Below, one piece after another: positions 11,880-23,200 of a stretch of DNA of 64,000 nucleotides. The stretch comes from Micromussa lordhowensis. Lineage: Eukaryota; Cnidaria; Anthozoa; Scleractinia; Lobophylliidae. A program made the translations under genes and the position numbers. The stretch lies in NCBI GenBank assembly GCA_964020085.1, contig OZ026607.1:14648876-14712875 (forward strand), given 5' to 3'. Position 1 is the first letter of the stretch, and every line of letters starts with the position of its first letter. Under the pieces are notes generated by a model. That model was not told where the DNA came from, did no database searches, and saw only the letters and a list, made by a program, of their open reading frames with translations.

Positions 11880-12118
11880 TGTTAGTAGCGTAAGTATCTT
11901 CTATTGTAACTATTGTAAGTGTTGTATTGTAAGTAGAGCAGTATTGTTAGTAACGTAAGTATCGCACTTTGTAAGTAAGTATTGTAAGTGTTGTATTGTA
12001 AGTAGAGTAGCATTGTTAGTAGCGTAAGTATCTCGCATTGTAAGTATTGTAAGCGTTGTATTGTAAGTAGAGTAGTATTGTTAGTAGCGTAAGTATCGCA
12101 CATTGTAAGTCAAATTAT
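11880..12118 (+). repeat. GTAAGTATTGTAAGTGTTGTA minisatellite in LINE 3' UTR
   Basis: Three to four imperfect copies of a unit of about 65-75 bp, built from GTAAGTATTG, TTGTATTGTAAGTAGAG and TTGTTAGTAGCGTAAGTATC phrases. It lies between the LINE ORF2 stop and the poly(A), so it belongs to the element's 3' UTR. The shadow frame on the minus strand is a by-product of the repeat. Confidence 0.8.
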
Positions 12119-12239
12119 GGTTTCATAAAAAAAAAAACTCACTCAAATATGTAATCTATTTTTGTCACTTAATCATAACTAATTATGTATGTTTCGCCTA
12201 GTTGTTACATAGTCCAACGGTTTTTCAAACATTATGTAA

Positions 12240-12272
12240 CTGACGATGATGTTCGTAACATCGAAATATGTC
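12240..12272 (+). ncRNA. Hammerhead ribozyme-like motif, left arm plus-strand terminal repeat
   Basis: Same core as the motif at 4541-4573 (CTGACGA, 6-bp stem II, GAAA), but the palindromic stem III has a substitution (AATATGTC instead of AACATGTC), which should weaken it. It lies in the Penelope terminal repeat downstream of the LINE insertion. Confidence 0.55.
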
Positions 12273-12579
12273 TTTTAGATTAAAAAAATGTCGTAATTTT
12301 CTTAAAAATAACAGACTTAATAAAGTAAGAAACGATACAATGGAAACAAATAAAAAACAACAACAACAGCTAAAACATCTAAAGTTAATAGGCTTAACGT
12401 AGTCAAACATTTCTTGAAATGAAAAGACGATGAATGAAAACATGGCAATACTTCAAAATTTTGTGAAAACAATTTTGCTCTACAATTAACAATCTAACGT
12501 AACTTTTTGAAAAACAATCCCACTGCATTATAAATGTTTTGACAACAGCCCCTGATGTGTACCTTAGTACCAACCGTTT

Positions 12580-12860
12580 TCCTACGACATGGGAAAACGG
12601 AAATTAAACTTCCAGTTTCGTTTTTCGTTTACCTACGCCATCGGAAAACGGGATTCGAGATTCTATTTTCGTTTTCCGTTTCCCTACTTCATTGAAAATG
12701 GAATTGCAACTTCTATTTTCGTTTTCCCGCAATTTTTTTTACAGCAGAATTCTAATTGTCATTTCCTTTATTCGTCTTCCGTGTTTGTAAAATATTGAAA
12801 ACTGGAATTTGAACTTCTATTTTCGGTTTTCGTTTCTGCGTTTTTTGTCACTTTCGTATT
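12580..12860 (+). repeat. Minisatellite of about 50-60 bp (GGAAAACGGAA...TTTTCGTTTTCCG)
   Basis: Four to five imperfect units, each built of GGAAAACGGAATT, AACTTCTATTTTCG and TTTTCCGTTTCCCTA. The right arm carries the same array in inverse at 17985-18160 with fewer units, so copy number has changed since the arms separated. Confidence 0.8.
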
Positions 12861-13684
12861 TTACCTGAACCGGAAGAATGTTGGCTCTTCCTGTCGCTAG
12901 CAATACACCTGGAGACCACAGCCTTGTTTGTCCGCCGTTTTCTTATTGAGGAAATAATAGTTATGAAGACCTACTTGAGGTAATCAAGAACCGTTATGCG
13001 AATTTAAGGGCTGCACAGTAGTTTGCTAAGTGTAAAAATGTTTTTCAGTTTGTCATGGTAGCTAGAAGAGAAGGTCAGTTGCGGATGGAACTTTCAATAC
13101 CCGGTCAGTGTAAAATTCAAGGAGGACTGCGGACTGCAAACTGGGGTAAAATGCAGACAGTAGACTTTTAACTGAGTCGAATTACTGTTTCTGTCATTGA
13201 GAGCTAACCGCAGACAGGCAAACCGGGGGGTTACTTAGGCTAACCTGAGTGATATTCATGCTAACCGGAGCTTTGCAAACTTTCATTACGATTTGCCAAA
13301 ATAACCATGCTTCCGGTTAGAAATTGATGATGGCCACCGTCGATATATACTTAAAAAGTCTGAAATCTAAACAGTCTGCATTTTACCTCCGGGCTCCAGT
13401 CCGTAGACTGCGTTTTACACTGATTGGTCGATATCGAAGCACAAGATGGATTATTGGAGGTTCGGTGCGTGTACCTTTCGTCCATTTCATTTTTATAAAA
13501 ATCAAAAATCAAAAATCAAAAATGTAAAACGTAACTTTCAATTGTCGAATTGAATAAAAATCAAAATGAAATGAAGGTGTTCAGTTTTCGTGTCAATCGT
13601 TCAAAACGAAATTAAAAAAAACTATACCGTTTCGTTTATTTTAATTTTCGAACTCAGCATTCTAAAGCAAAATCAAAAATCGCC
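12861..13684 (+). other. Inner end of left arm, no gene
   Basis: No coding region. It contains GTCTGCATTTTAC / CAGACAGTAGAC-type phrases (13085-13420) and an AT-rich tract with repeated AATCAAAA (13490-13684). It matches 17365-17960 in inverse. A stretch near 13220-13420 is absent from the right arm at about 17590. Confidence 0.6.
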
Positions 13685-13685
13685 A

Positions 13686-15914
13686 CTCTTTTCCACACTG
13701 CGAGTCGTTGGGGCAGACGACAAAGAACACGATGAGAACTTAGACAGGGTCATGCGCAAACTAGAAGGATCTGGCCTCACCCTGAACTATGATAAGTGTG
13801 GCATTGCTGTTAGTAGCATGGTTTACATGGGTGATGTACTCTCCGGTGAGGGATTGAAAGTCTCCAGTGAGCGAGTGAAGGCTACCGTTGAAGCACCAAC
13901 ACCCCAAAACCAGTCTGAAGTAAGAAGTTTTCTCGGGTCAGTTAAATTCTGTGCGAAGTTCATCCCAAACTTTGCAACCATATCAAGTCCATTGTGGGAC
14001 CTAACCAGCAAAGATGGTAAGTGGGAGTGGGGTGCAAAAGAGAGCAAAGCCTTTCTGGAAATCAAAGATCTGCTAACCAGAGCACCAGTGATGGCCTACC
14101 ACAGACAAGGTGCCACAACACGGCTCACAACCGATGCCTCTCCTGTTGGAGTTGGAGCGATCCTGGAGCAAGAACAAGAAGATGGGACTTACAGGCCAAT
14201 ATATTACGCTAGCCGGAAGCTTAGCAAAGTTGAAGCAAGATACTCCCAGTTCGAAAGAGAAGCTCTAGCTGTCAGATGGGCTTGCGAGAAGTTTTACCTG
14301 TACCTATATGGAATTAAATTCGAGATCTGCACTGACCACAAGCCGTTAGTCACAGTACTCAGTGCAAAGTCCAAGCCTCCATCTGCCGGGATAGAAAGGT
14401 GGCTCCTGTACTTGCAGCAATCTCAATACACGTTGACCTACATACCAGGCAAAGATAATGCAGCAGACGTCCTCAGCTGCCTGCCTGTTGGCCCAACTCA
14501 AGATGAGGACGCCCGGGAAACTGAAGATTTTGCATACAGTGTGACAAGTGCAGCCGTGCCATCCGCTTTACTGCCGAAGCAAGTTGAGACTGCCACAGCC
14601 AATGATCCAACCTTACAGACAGTGCGCAAAGCTGTGACGACCGGTGACTGGACCCAGTTGTCAGGCACCACCTACAAAGCAGTTAAAGAGGAACTTTTGG
14701 TAGAAGGACAAGTAGTGATGAGAGGAACTCGTATCGTGATGCCTCAGAGCCTTTGGAAACAAACCATCATGTTGGCACACGAAGGTCATCAGGGCATGGT
14801 CCGTATTAAAGCCAGGTTGCGAGAGAAAGTGTGGTGGTCACAAATGGACAAGCAGGTGGAGGATGCCATACGTTCATGCCATCCCTGTCAACTTGTAGAA
14901 CCAAGAGCAAAACCAGAACCTGTGAGGTCAAGCAGCCTACCTGATGGACCATGGCAGGAGATCTCAGTTGATCTTCTTGAGATCTCAAACGGTGAACACC
15001 TCTTAGTGGTTGTTGACTATTATTCTCGTTGGCTAGAAGCCATTCTCCTGAAGAAGACGGATGCTCAACATGTGATAAAGAGTATGGAAGCTATTTTCAG
15101 AACACATGGATTACCAGAAACTCTGCGCAGTGACAATGGACCACCGTTTGCGTCAAAGGAATTTGAGGGCTTCCTAGAATACCTGGGGATAAGCCACAAG
15201 AAGGGCGTACCGTATTGGCCACAGAGCAACGGAGAAGTGGAACGTGGCAATGAAGCGATTCTGAAGATAGTGCGCATTGCTCGCCTTGAAGGGAAAGATC
15301 GGAGAAAAGCACTTGAGAACTTTCTCTTCCAGTATAGAGTTACCCCACACACTGTTACTGGATTGTCACCTGCAGAATTATTGATGGGAAGGAAACTGCG
15401 TGACAAGCTTCCTCGAGAATTCTCCAAAGACCGTGCAACCGAAGCATATTGGCAACAGTTGTTGAGAGAGAGTGACAATCGTGCCAGAAGGAATATGCAG
15501 ACAGAACACGAGGAGTCAAACACAGCAATATTGAGGAGGGCCACAAGGTGCTGTTAAAGCAGACACGCGAAAACAAGTTCTCACCAAACTATGAGCCGGA
15601 ACCTTACATTGTTACTTGTAAAAGATGGAAATGCTGTCATCTTACAAGACACAAACGGGAGCAATAAGATGCGCAACATTGCTCACATGAAGAAGTTTGT
15701 GGATCCTGAAACTGTTGGAAAAGGACAAATAGATTCGCAGCCACCGTTACCCGAGCAACCAGTGCAGCCCGAACAGGATCAGCCGAATCCCTCTCCTAGT
15801 CAACCAGCAGCGGATACAACAGAAGCTCCATCTAGCCCCTTACTTCCAGTTGCTTTGCGCCCCGTGCGTGCCAGGCAAGCGCCCGCCTGGATGCAAGATT
15901 ATGTATGCACATAG
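13686..15914 (+). pseudogene. Ty3/gypsy pol: RT tail, RNase H, integrase
   Basis: The frame from 13686 starts at the RT connection (LDRVMRKLEGSGLTLN, FLGSVKFCAKFIPN). RNase H follows with TTDASPVGVGAIL, FEREALAV and CTDHKPL. The integrase HHCC zinc finger has H-x3-H (HEGHQG) and C-x2-C (CHPCQ). The integrase core has the three acidic residues in SVDLLEI, RSDNGPPF and NGEVERGN, spaced as in the D,D-35-E family. Two frameshifts (near 15535 and 15615) separate the C-terminal tail, which ends in RPVRARQAPAWMQDY. The first 32 residues of the long open frame come from palindrome arm DNA, not from the element. Confidence 0.93.
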
Positions 15915-16040
15915 TTTAAACTATTCAGAAGAAAAAGGGGGACTCTGAACTTTCTTTTGAACACTTTATTAGTCACTTCGAGTTGTTATCTTTATCTTTA
16001 TAGATTTACTTGTTTGTTTTTGTAATAACTTAGGGGGAGA

Positions 16041-16583
16041 TGTAGTGTCCCGTATGTTGATTAATACTTATTATGGGATGTATGGTAGCGAGCGAGCATG
16101 TGGTGATAAAACATGTTGTTGTTGTTGTTGTAAAACGGAGTTATCGAATCTAGTTACTACAAAGACACCACACATAGGTCTCTGCAATTTGGGCATGTCT
16201 TATCTAGAGCTTCATGATCATCACCACTGTACCATGTGTTCATGCAATGGCTGCAACCTAACAAAACAACGATATAGCATGTTGTTTAAAGTCTCCATAA
16301 CAAATGCACGACTTCCTTCAAATGCATAATTTGGGGAGGGAGCAATCCACTTGGCCAAGAGCTCTTGTCTTGGCTTTAAGTGTTGTTTCCATCGATGTTG
16401 ATATTAAGTTCTGCTATGCTAGATACATATGTATTGTCTGCATTCACTTCATAGCTTTTTTTTATAACGGCTGTTTGGACTCCGTCTTCGACTGTGGTGC
16501 ACAGAAGTCCTTTTACTGTTTTGAATAAAATACATTAAACTGTGTTGAAGCTTTGATTGATTTGTTGTATACATTTATACAAG
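16041..16583 (+). repeat. Probable 3' LTR of the gypsy element
   Basis: Begins TGTAGTGTCCCG right after the polypurine tract, as expected for a U3 end. An AATAAA signal lies at about 16524. The end is uncertain; a CA-ending phrase TATACATTTATACA at about 16570-16583 is the best candidate. No second LTR is present for comparison, because the 5' part of the element is missing. Confidence 0.55.
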
Positions 16584-17364
16584 TGGGATGTCTGCTGTTT
16601 AAAATTTAACGAAATATAACTCTCTGGCCAAAAAGAATTTAAGAACTTATTTTTGTACTGTTAGAATGAAATATATCCCTAACCTCTCCTGCTTCCCAGA
16701 TATTTTTTGCAGAATTAAAATGTATAGTATTAATGCAGGGATTTTTCATAGTTATATCCAGCCAGTAATAGGGGATTTTTTGCACTAAAAGGTTTCCTAA
16801 TTGATAAATAAATACTGAGAGAGTACTTCACGGATTTTGGCAAGCATATGTCATTTAAATCTCTAAGAAAATAACAACGAACACATTTCTATAAACATTT
16901 CGCGGAATAAGTTGACATAAGCTTAAGTGTACAGCAACAACAGAGCATACTAACTTTTCCATCCGATGCAGTACATTCATTTGACAGATCGTGGTAACAA
17001 ATACGTTGCGGCCAGAGAGTTGGCCAGGCTTAGGTGATATCCACTGAGCACCAAAGTTGGGTTAATAAGGGCCGGCCAGCCAGCCAACCTTCTGCACACC
17101 CTTGAGTCCTTGACCGACTTCCTGTAGCCGCCATCTTGGTTCGGTAACCGCGCCTCCTACGCGCAAATTTACACTCCCCTCCCCTACTTGGTGTTTTTGT
17201 ATTTTTTTCGAAATTTAATTTTCATCGCACACGGTAAATCAAAATACGATTTCGATTATTGATATTTTGGTCGCGGTACTGTGTTCTGTAGATTCATGTC
17301 TTTAGAACTAATGATAAAAAGAAGAAGATTACGTCTTTTGACATTCAAAGCAGTTGGGAAAAGC
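16584..17364. other. Rest of palindrome spacer, no gene
   Basis: No coding region or known repeat recognised. A GC-richer patch at about 17000-17200 includes CCGCCATCTTG; the remainder is AT-rich. It ends where the right palindrome arm begins. Confidence 0.5.
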
Positions 17365-17984
17365 GTGGCGATTTTTGATTTTGCTTTAGAATGCTGAGTT
17401 CCAAAATTAAAATAAACGAAACGGTATAGGTTTCTTTATTTTCGTTTTGAACGAAAGAAACGAAAACTGAACACCTTCATTTCATTTTGATTTTTATTCA
17501 ATTCGATAATTGAAAGTTACGTTTTACATTTTTGATTTTTAATTTTTGATTTTTATAAAAATGAAATGGACGAAAGGTACACGCACCCTAAATAACCCCT
17601 CGGTTTGCCTGTCTACGGTTAGCTCTCAATGACAGAAACAGTAACTCGACTCAGTTTTAAGTCTACTGTCTGCATTTTACCCCAGTTTGCAGTCCGCAGT
17701 CCTCCTTGAATTTTACACTGACCGGGTATTGAAAGTTCCATCCGCAACTGACCTTCTCTTCTAGCTACCATGACAAACTGAAAAACATTTTTACACTTAG
17801 CAAACTACTGTTTAGCCCTTAAATTCGCATAACGGTTCTTGATTACCTCAAGAAGGTCTTCATAACTATTATTTCCTCAAAAAGAAACCAGCGGACAAAC
17901 AAGGATGTGGTCTCCAGGTGTATTGCTAGCGACAGGAAGAGCCAACATTCTTCCGGTTCAGGTAAAATACGAAAGTGACAAAAA

Positions 17985-18160
17985 ACGCAGAAACGAAAAC
18001 CGAAAATACAAGTTCAACTTCCATTTTCAATAAAGTAGGGAAACGGAAAACGAAAATAGAATCTCGAATTCCGTTTTCCGATGGCGTAGGGAAACGAAAA
18101 ACGAAACTGGAAGTTTGATTTCCGTTTTCCCATGTCGTAGGAAAACGGTTGGTACTAAGG
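17985..18160 (-). repeat. Minisatellite, right arm copy
   Basis: Inverse of the array at 12580-12860, with about three units; one unit of the left array (around 12740-12800) has no counterpart. Confidence 0.75.
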
Positions 18161-18462
18161 TACACGCATTGTTAACCTCATCAGGGGCTGTTGTCAAAAC
18201 ATTTATAATGCAGTGGGATTGTTTTTCAAAAAGTTACGTTAGATTGTTAATTGTAGAGCAAAATTGTTTTCACAAAATTTTGAAGTATTACCATGTTTTC
18301 ATTCATCGTCTTTTCATTTCAAGATATTTTTGACTACGTGAAACCTATTAACTTTAAATGTTTTAGCTGTTGTTGTTGTTTTTTATTTGTTTCCATTGTA
18401 TCGTTTCTTATTTTATTAAGTCTGTTATTTTTAAGAAAATTACGACATTTTTTAATATAAAA

Positions 18463-18495
18463 GACATGTTTCGATGTTACGAACATCATCGTCAG
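18463..18495 (-). ncRNA. Hammerhead ribozyme-like motif, right arm minus strand
   Basis: Same core and palindromic ACATGT stem III as the motif at 4541-4573. Located in the minus-strand Penelope terminal repeat. Confidence 0.6.
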
Positions 18496-18805
18496 TTACA
18501 TAATGTTTGAAAAACCGTTGGACTATGTAACAACTAGGCGAAACATACATAATTAATTATGATAAGTGACAAAAATAGATTATATATTTGAGTGAGTTAC
18601 AAGGTAAGAAGAATACAAGGCCTAAAGCGTAAGTGCCATGTTGACGTGATGAACTTGTTGGTTTAAATTAGGCTTTTCCAAATTTATATGCATAGCTTCC
18701 TTAAGTTTAAGCTGGGACAGAATCCTTCACTGAAAAAATATTTTTTTTTAATTTAAACGTGGTAAACACTAATTTGATGTCAAGATCATTACAATAACGA
18801 TTTAC

Positions 18806-19404
18806 AAAGGTTCCTTTTATGACCAGATTGATGGGGTTGCCATGGGTTCACCCTTAGCTCCTGTCCTCGCCAATCTCTTTATGGGTCACCATGAAAAGAT
18901 CTGGTTAGAGCAATATCAAGGTCCTGAGGTTCTATTTTATCGTCGTTATGTGGATGATACGTTTTGTTTATTTCACTCAGAACAGGACGCCATTGCATTT
19001 TTCGACTATATCAATAGTCAACATCCTAACATCCGCTTCACGATGGAGAAAGAAATTGATCATGTTTGCCCTTTTTGGATGTCTTAATGGATAATACTCA
19101 CCGTGGTTCTGTTGTCGCTAGTACTTTCAGTAAGAAGACCTTCACGGGTCTGCTCACCAATTACCTCAGTTTCGCACCTCTTTCATACAAAATCGGTCTT
19201 ATCAGGACATTAATTGAGAGGGGTTTTAAAATCAACAATACTTGGTTGGGCTTTCACAAGGACATTGTGAACTTAGTTTTCATTTTGCGCAAGAATCATT
19301 TCCCCGTTCATCTCATCGATAAATGCTTCTATCGATATTTGAACACAGCCATTGACCGATATGGCTCCACTCAAACACCTCCTTCCTCTAATGCCACTTT
19401 ATAG
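18806..19404 (+). pseudogene. Penelope RT fragment (YVDD)
   Basis: Carries GVAMGSPLAPVLANLFMG and FYRRYVDDTFCLF, a frameshift after HVCPF, then the thumb region (GLLTNYLSFAPLSYKIGL, NNTWLGFHKDIVNL) to a stop at 19402. The N-terminal half is absent. It is the direct homologue of 5605-5965 plus the upstream half of 4763-5409, here joined without the MITE. Confidence 0.87.
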
Positions 19405-19439
19405 GGTAAACAACACTATTATAAGTTACCTTATTTAGT

Positions 19440-19804
19440 CCGCTTTTCCACTGTAGCTCAAAGCAAAATACGTCACCTTGTAAATCGTTATTGTAATGAT
19501 CTTGACATCAAATTAGTGTTTACCACGTTTAAATTAAGAAATATTTTTTTCAGTGAAGGATTCTGTCCCATGAGAACTTCGTTCACGTGTGATTTACAAA
19601 TTTTCTTGTGCTTGCTGTAATGCTTGCTACATCGGCGAAACTGGTCGTCATTTTTCCAGACGTGTCCGTGAACATCTCTCTTCAGACAAGTCCTCACACA
19701 TCTTCAAACACTTACAAAGCTCAGAACGTTGTCGCCAATCCTGCTCTGCGGATTGTTTCGAAATCCTTGATTCCGCCCCTACTAAAGGGAGGCTATGCAT
19801 ATAA
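19440..19804 (+). pseudogene. Penelope GIY-YIG endonuclease fragment
   Basis: A frame from about 19589 encodes CACCNACYIGETGRHFSRRVREH and the ECR-rich region to DSAPTKG (19804). The upstream linker is shifted to another frame by changes near 19560. The downstream terminal repeat holds the hammerhead motif. Confidence 0.82.
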
Positions 19805-19993
19805 ATTGGGAAAAGCCTAATTTAAACCAACAAGTTCATCACGTCAACCTGACACTTACGCTTTAGGCTTTGTATTCTTCTTACCTTGTAACTCACTCAA
19901 ATATGTAATCTATTTTTGTCACTTAATCATAATTAATTATGTATGTTTCGCCAAGTTGTTATATAGTCCAACGGTTTTTCAAACATTATGTAA

Positions 19994-20026
19994 CTGACGA
20001 TGATGTTCGTAACATCGAAACATGTC
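19994..20026 (+). ncRNA. Hammerhead ribozyme-like motif, right arm plus strand
   Basis: CTGACGA, stem II of 6 bp with loop CGT, GAAACATGTC. Core unchanged from the other intact copies. It sits at the 3' terminal repeat of the plus-strand Penelope fragment. Confidence 0.6.
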
Positions 20027-20106
20027 TTTTAGATTAAAAAATGTCGTAACCTTAAAAATAACCATTTGCTTTCTGCTGTCTCGACCTTTAAGTCTGTGAT
20101 ATTATT

Positions 20107-23100
20107 ACTGAAAATAAACTTTTTTTTAATAATTGTTTTGGTGTGCAAAGTTTTTTTCCTTATTTAGTGGAACGATAAACTGCAGTCAGTGAACGCATAA
20201 GGTTGCTGCAACACCACTGAAAAAAATAAGTTTTCTGTCAGGTTTACTCTTGGTGAAGCTTCTGACAAACCTCAAGCTCTTCGCTCTTTAGAACAACTTT
20301 TTTATTAAACCCGAAGTGAAGAATATGATCAAGTCGTTTCGAATACGGAACAGTCCATGGACGTTGTCGTCTTGCGTTTAAGAAGCGGTTTTAATTCCTA
20401 TCCAAGTTGCTAAGTCCGAATTTTTAAATGCTTGAACGTGTGCTGGATGATAGAGCCAAGATTCCTTTTCAGGTGAGACACAGTTCCCACATCTCACTGG
20501 GAGCAACAAAGGACGTGAACAGCACAAATAAAATTTGTTTCCCGATATTCTGATCGGTTGAAAACGATCATTGGTAGTGGAAATAAGTGGAGACCTTCTC
20601 TTTGAAAAAAAAAAAACGACCTGATGAACTGTCACTATTTGGACAGGCACAATTAAATTTTCAGGCACGACAGAGACTACAGCAATGTTGATCTGCACGA
20701 GACTTCCATATGTTTTTCTTTGCTGTTGACATAAGGCTGGAAAAGAGAAGGAAGACAAGAAGAAAAAGTGTTTTACCTTTATAAAAGGCCTATGATCTAA
20801 TTTCCCGTATGCATCATGTAATTCGCACTATACGTGGGACCAAACTGAGTCTCAAGGAAAAAATCTCGAGTTTGAGTTATAAAAAAAGTTTAGCAAAATA
20901 ACTAAACAAAGAGTTGTTTTTATAACAAGGGAACGAGGATAAATTGAATTGTGGCGGGCGAAATATACAAACTATACCTCTGGTATGTATAAGTAAAAAT
21001 GGATCAAGTAAAGAACAAAACATTCCCAGGATAACGATATTAGGACATTAAATGATCTAGGATAAACATTGCACATCATATGCAAGTTCATCGGGAAGTT
21101 AATTGTGATTGCCATGCACCTTTATGTTAAAGTGAGATCAAATAATTGTTGAAGGATGGAGTGACGGAAAATAAATTCGCGTGGATTTGAACAGTAGAGG
21201 AATACGCAAAAGGCCTAATTTGTGAAATAAAACAGTACTTTCAACCCCCAACGGTGTTACATATTTGTAACGATGCAGAAGTTATAGATTAGCCATATAC
21301 ATTTTGGACAGGTAAGTGAAGCTGAACCGGCATCAAGGACTGTTGTCATAACAATGCAGTGACATTGTTTGCCAAAAAGCAAAGTCACGTCAGAGTGTTA
21401 TTGTAAAGGAAATTTACTTTCACCAAAACTATAAACTAAACTAGTATCACCTTGTTCTCATTCATCATCTCTTTTTTCTTATTTCAAGGACCATTTATAA
21501 CCTTTGACTAAATTACAATTATTGGCTTCCCATACGTTTTTTTTTTTGGTTATTTGTTGTTGTTTTTATTTTTGTTTCCAATTTATTGTTTCTTTTTCTA
21601 GTCTCTTTATATTATTACTGAGTAATTGTTTACCCTTATAAGGTGGTAAAACCGAACTGAAAAAATATCGATGTCTCTCATGGGTGCTCTTTGTCCAGTG
21701 CCAAGCTTCAAGCTCTTCCCTCGTTGGAATAATTATTTTAACAAACCCAAAACCTCTGTTCTCCGTGGAATTGCTTCCCTTCGCCTCGATGGTGGATAAT
21801 TTAATCAAGTCATGTTGAATATTGTAAAGTACAATGGCGATGTCGCCTCATGTTTCAGAAGCGATTGTTATTCCTATCCCTGTTGTCTGGATTTTAAATG
21901 ATTCATCTTGTGTTGGATGAGAGAGCCATTATTCTTTCTCTAGTGGCGACGGTATACAGTTCCCACATCTTACTGGGAGTAAAAAACAGGCCGAAGACAA
22001 AACTTGCATGTACATCGGTTGTTGCCCAGCATTCGTATCTGTTGAAGAAGACCATGTGTAGTCGAAAATGAAGGAATTGGAATATTTTCCTTTTTGAGAA
22101 CGTAGAACGACACAAACGTAAAGGACAGTCACTATCGGGATCACCAAATTGAGATTTTTTTAACCATGAAAGAGATTACAGCAATGATGATCTGCACAAG
22201 ACTTCACAAAAATAGAGAAAAACCCACTAAAACGCAAAGTAGGAGGCCAGCAAACAAAGTAAGCAAAAAGCAAGCAAGAAGCCATGCTTTCAAATAAAGA
22301 CTAAAACGGGCAACGATTAAACAGTGCACATCATATCTGAGTTCATTGGGATTGCTATGCACATTCGCGTTAAAGTAGGATCAAGTTATTTGAGAAGAAT
22401 GAAGCGACGAGATAAAGAAAGTGGCCTGAGTTTGAATTGTATAGAGGAATCGGGCAGACCACTGAAAACGGTTCATTTTAGGGAATGCGTCAAAACTTTT
22501 CACCACCATTTTATTAAAATGACACTTGAAAGGATCAGTGTACAATTTTCTAGGGCAAGGTTACAGATTTTGGACAGCAAAGTGGAGTAACTGTCATCAA
22601 GGACAGTTTTCATAACCCTTATAATGTAGTCCCATTGTTTACGAACAAGTCAAGTTCTGCCATGTGTCAATGTGTCATTCATCGTCTTTGAAATTTCAAG
22701 AACTATTATGAATCTCTGAGTACGTTTCAATTACTGGTTTTACATATGTACTTTTTGGCTTTTTTTTTTTCATTTTATCTTTTCTTATATCAGTTAGTCT
22801 CTTTTTATACTTTATATCGTTTCTGTACAACTGTTTCTGTTAAAAATACCTTTCCTTTTTGCTTTAAATAATTGCCTTTGTGAGAAAAAGTATATTTCCT
22901 TACTTAGCTTACATTAAAAACTGCAGTCAGCAAACGCATAGGGTTGTTGGAACGTAACTGAAAAAAACAAAACAAAAACAAACAAAGACGTTTTCTATCA
23001 GGTGCGCTCTTGTTCCAACTAGTGACACATCACAAGTTTTCCCCTACTTATTTTAACCATTCCGAAATCTGTGTTTTCCGCGGAGTTGTTCTTGTTCTCC

Positions 23101-23200
23101 TTCGAGTTGGTGGTGGGGAACTTGAATATAGAATATAGTACAGTGCATTGATGATGTCGATAAAAAAATGTTATTCCCATCTTTATTGCTATGCCGGCAA
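20107..23200 (-). repeat. Tandem 1.24-kb units (right arm), with an extra partial unit
   Basis: Inverted counterpart of 2180-4460. The right arm holds an additional segment of about 770 bp at 20107-20880 that is missing from the left arm at about 4460. That extra piece resembles the same unit: its phrase TCCCACATCTCACTGGGAG at about 20485 parallels the one near 21963. Array length therefore differs between arms, by deletion on the left or expansion on the right. Confidence 0.65.

Larger units (their letters stand above)
6410..12135 (+). mobile_element. L1/Tx1-type LINE with 16-bp target duplication
   Basis: Flanked by a direct repeat AACTCACTCAAATATG at 6394-6409 and 12136-12151 (the first two A may belong to the tail). 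It ends in a short poly(A) at about 12127-12135. Order: short 5' region, ORF1 (6486-7424), intergenic, ORF2 (7929-11615, broken), 3' UTR with a GTAAGTATTG minisatellite. The matching site in the right arm (about 18580) is empty, which confirms the boundaries. Broken ORF2 makes it non-autonomous. Confidence 0.93.
4490..12310. mobile_element. Penelope-like element complex, left arm (split by a LINE)
   Basis: Two Penelope pieces are head to head: a minus-strand piece (terminal repeat with hammerhead motif near 4541-4573, GIY-YIG, RT with YVDD) running to about 5965, then a plus-strand GIY-YIG and terminal repeat at 5966-6409 resuming at 12152-12310. The LINE sits in the plus-strand terminal repeat. 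The same complex occurs in the right arm at 18440-20060. Inverted, partly duplicated structures are a recognised feature of Penelope insertions. All reading frames are broken. Confidence 0.85.
1..13684 (+). repeat. Left arm of giant inverted repeat
   Basis: Reads as the reverse complement of 17365-25367 throughout, apart from insertions and deletions. Base 1 pairs with about 25367 and base 13684 with about 17365. After removing the 5.7-kb LINE at 6410-12135 this arm is about 7.9 kb. Spot comparisons suggest several percent divergence, so this is not a simple assembly echo. The true outer end may lie left of the window. Contents in order: LINE-tail-like open frames, unassigned DNA, tandem 1.24-kb units, a Penelope complex, a minisatellite and an AT-rich inner end. 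Confidence 0.93.
13685..16583 (+). mobile_element. Truncated Ty3/gypsy retrotransposon (palindrome spacer)
   Basis: Starts abruptly at the left-arm boundary inside the RT domain, just after the YxDD motif, so gag, protease, the 5' LTR and most of RT are missing. RNase H, integrase, a polypurine tract TAGGGGGAGA (16031-16040) and a 3' LTR follow. The abrupt 5' end coincides with the palindrome spacer boundary, so the truncation may date from the inverted duplication. The right edge is estimated. Confidence 0.85.
18440..20060. mobile_element. Penelope-like element complex, right arm
   Basis: Counterpart of the left-arm complex: a minus-strand terminal repeat with hammerhead motif (18463-18495), a remnant of the linker whose GIY-YIG part has been deleted (18700-18800), then plus-strand RT, GIY-YIG and terminal repeat with hammerhead motif (19994-20026). 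No LINE and no MITE. It gives the cleaner view of the shared ancestral insertion. Confidence 0.88.

Noticed and set aside
11882..12103. 73-codon Leu/Tyr-rich minus frame
   Set aside because: Artefact of the LINE 3' UTR minisatellite.
13590..13684. N-terminal extension of the gypsy frame
   Set aside because: These codons are palindrome-arm DNA with a match at 17365-17460; the frame is open across the junction by chance.
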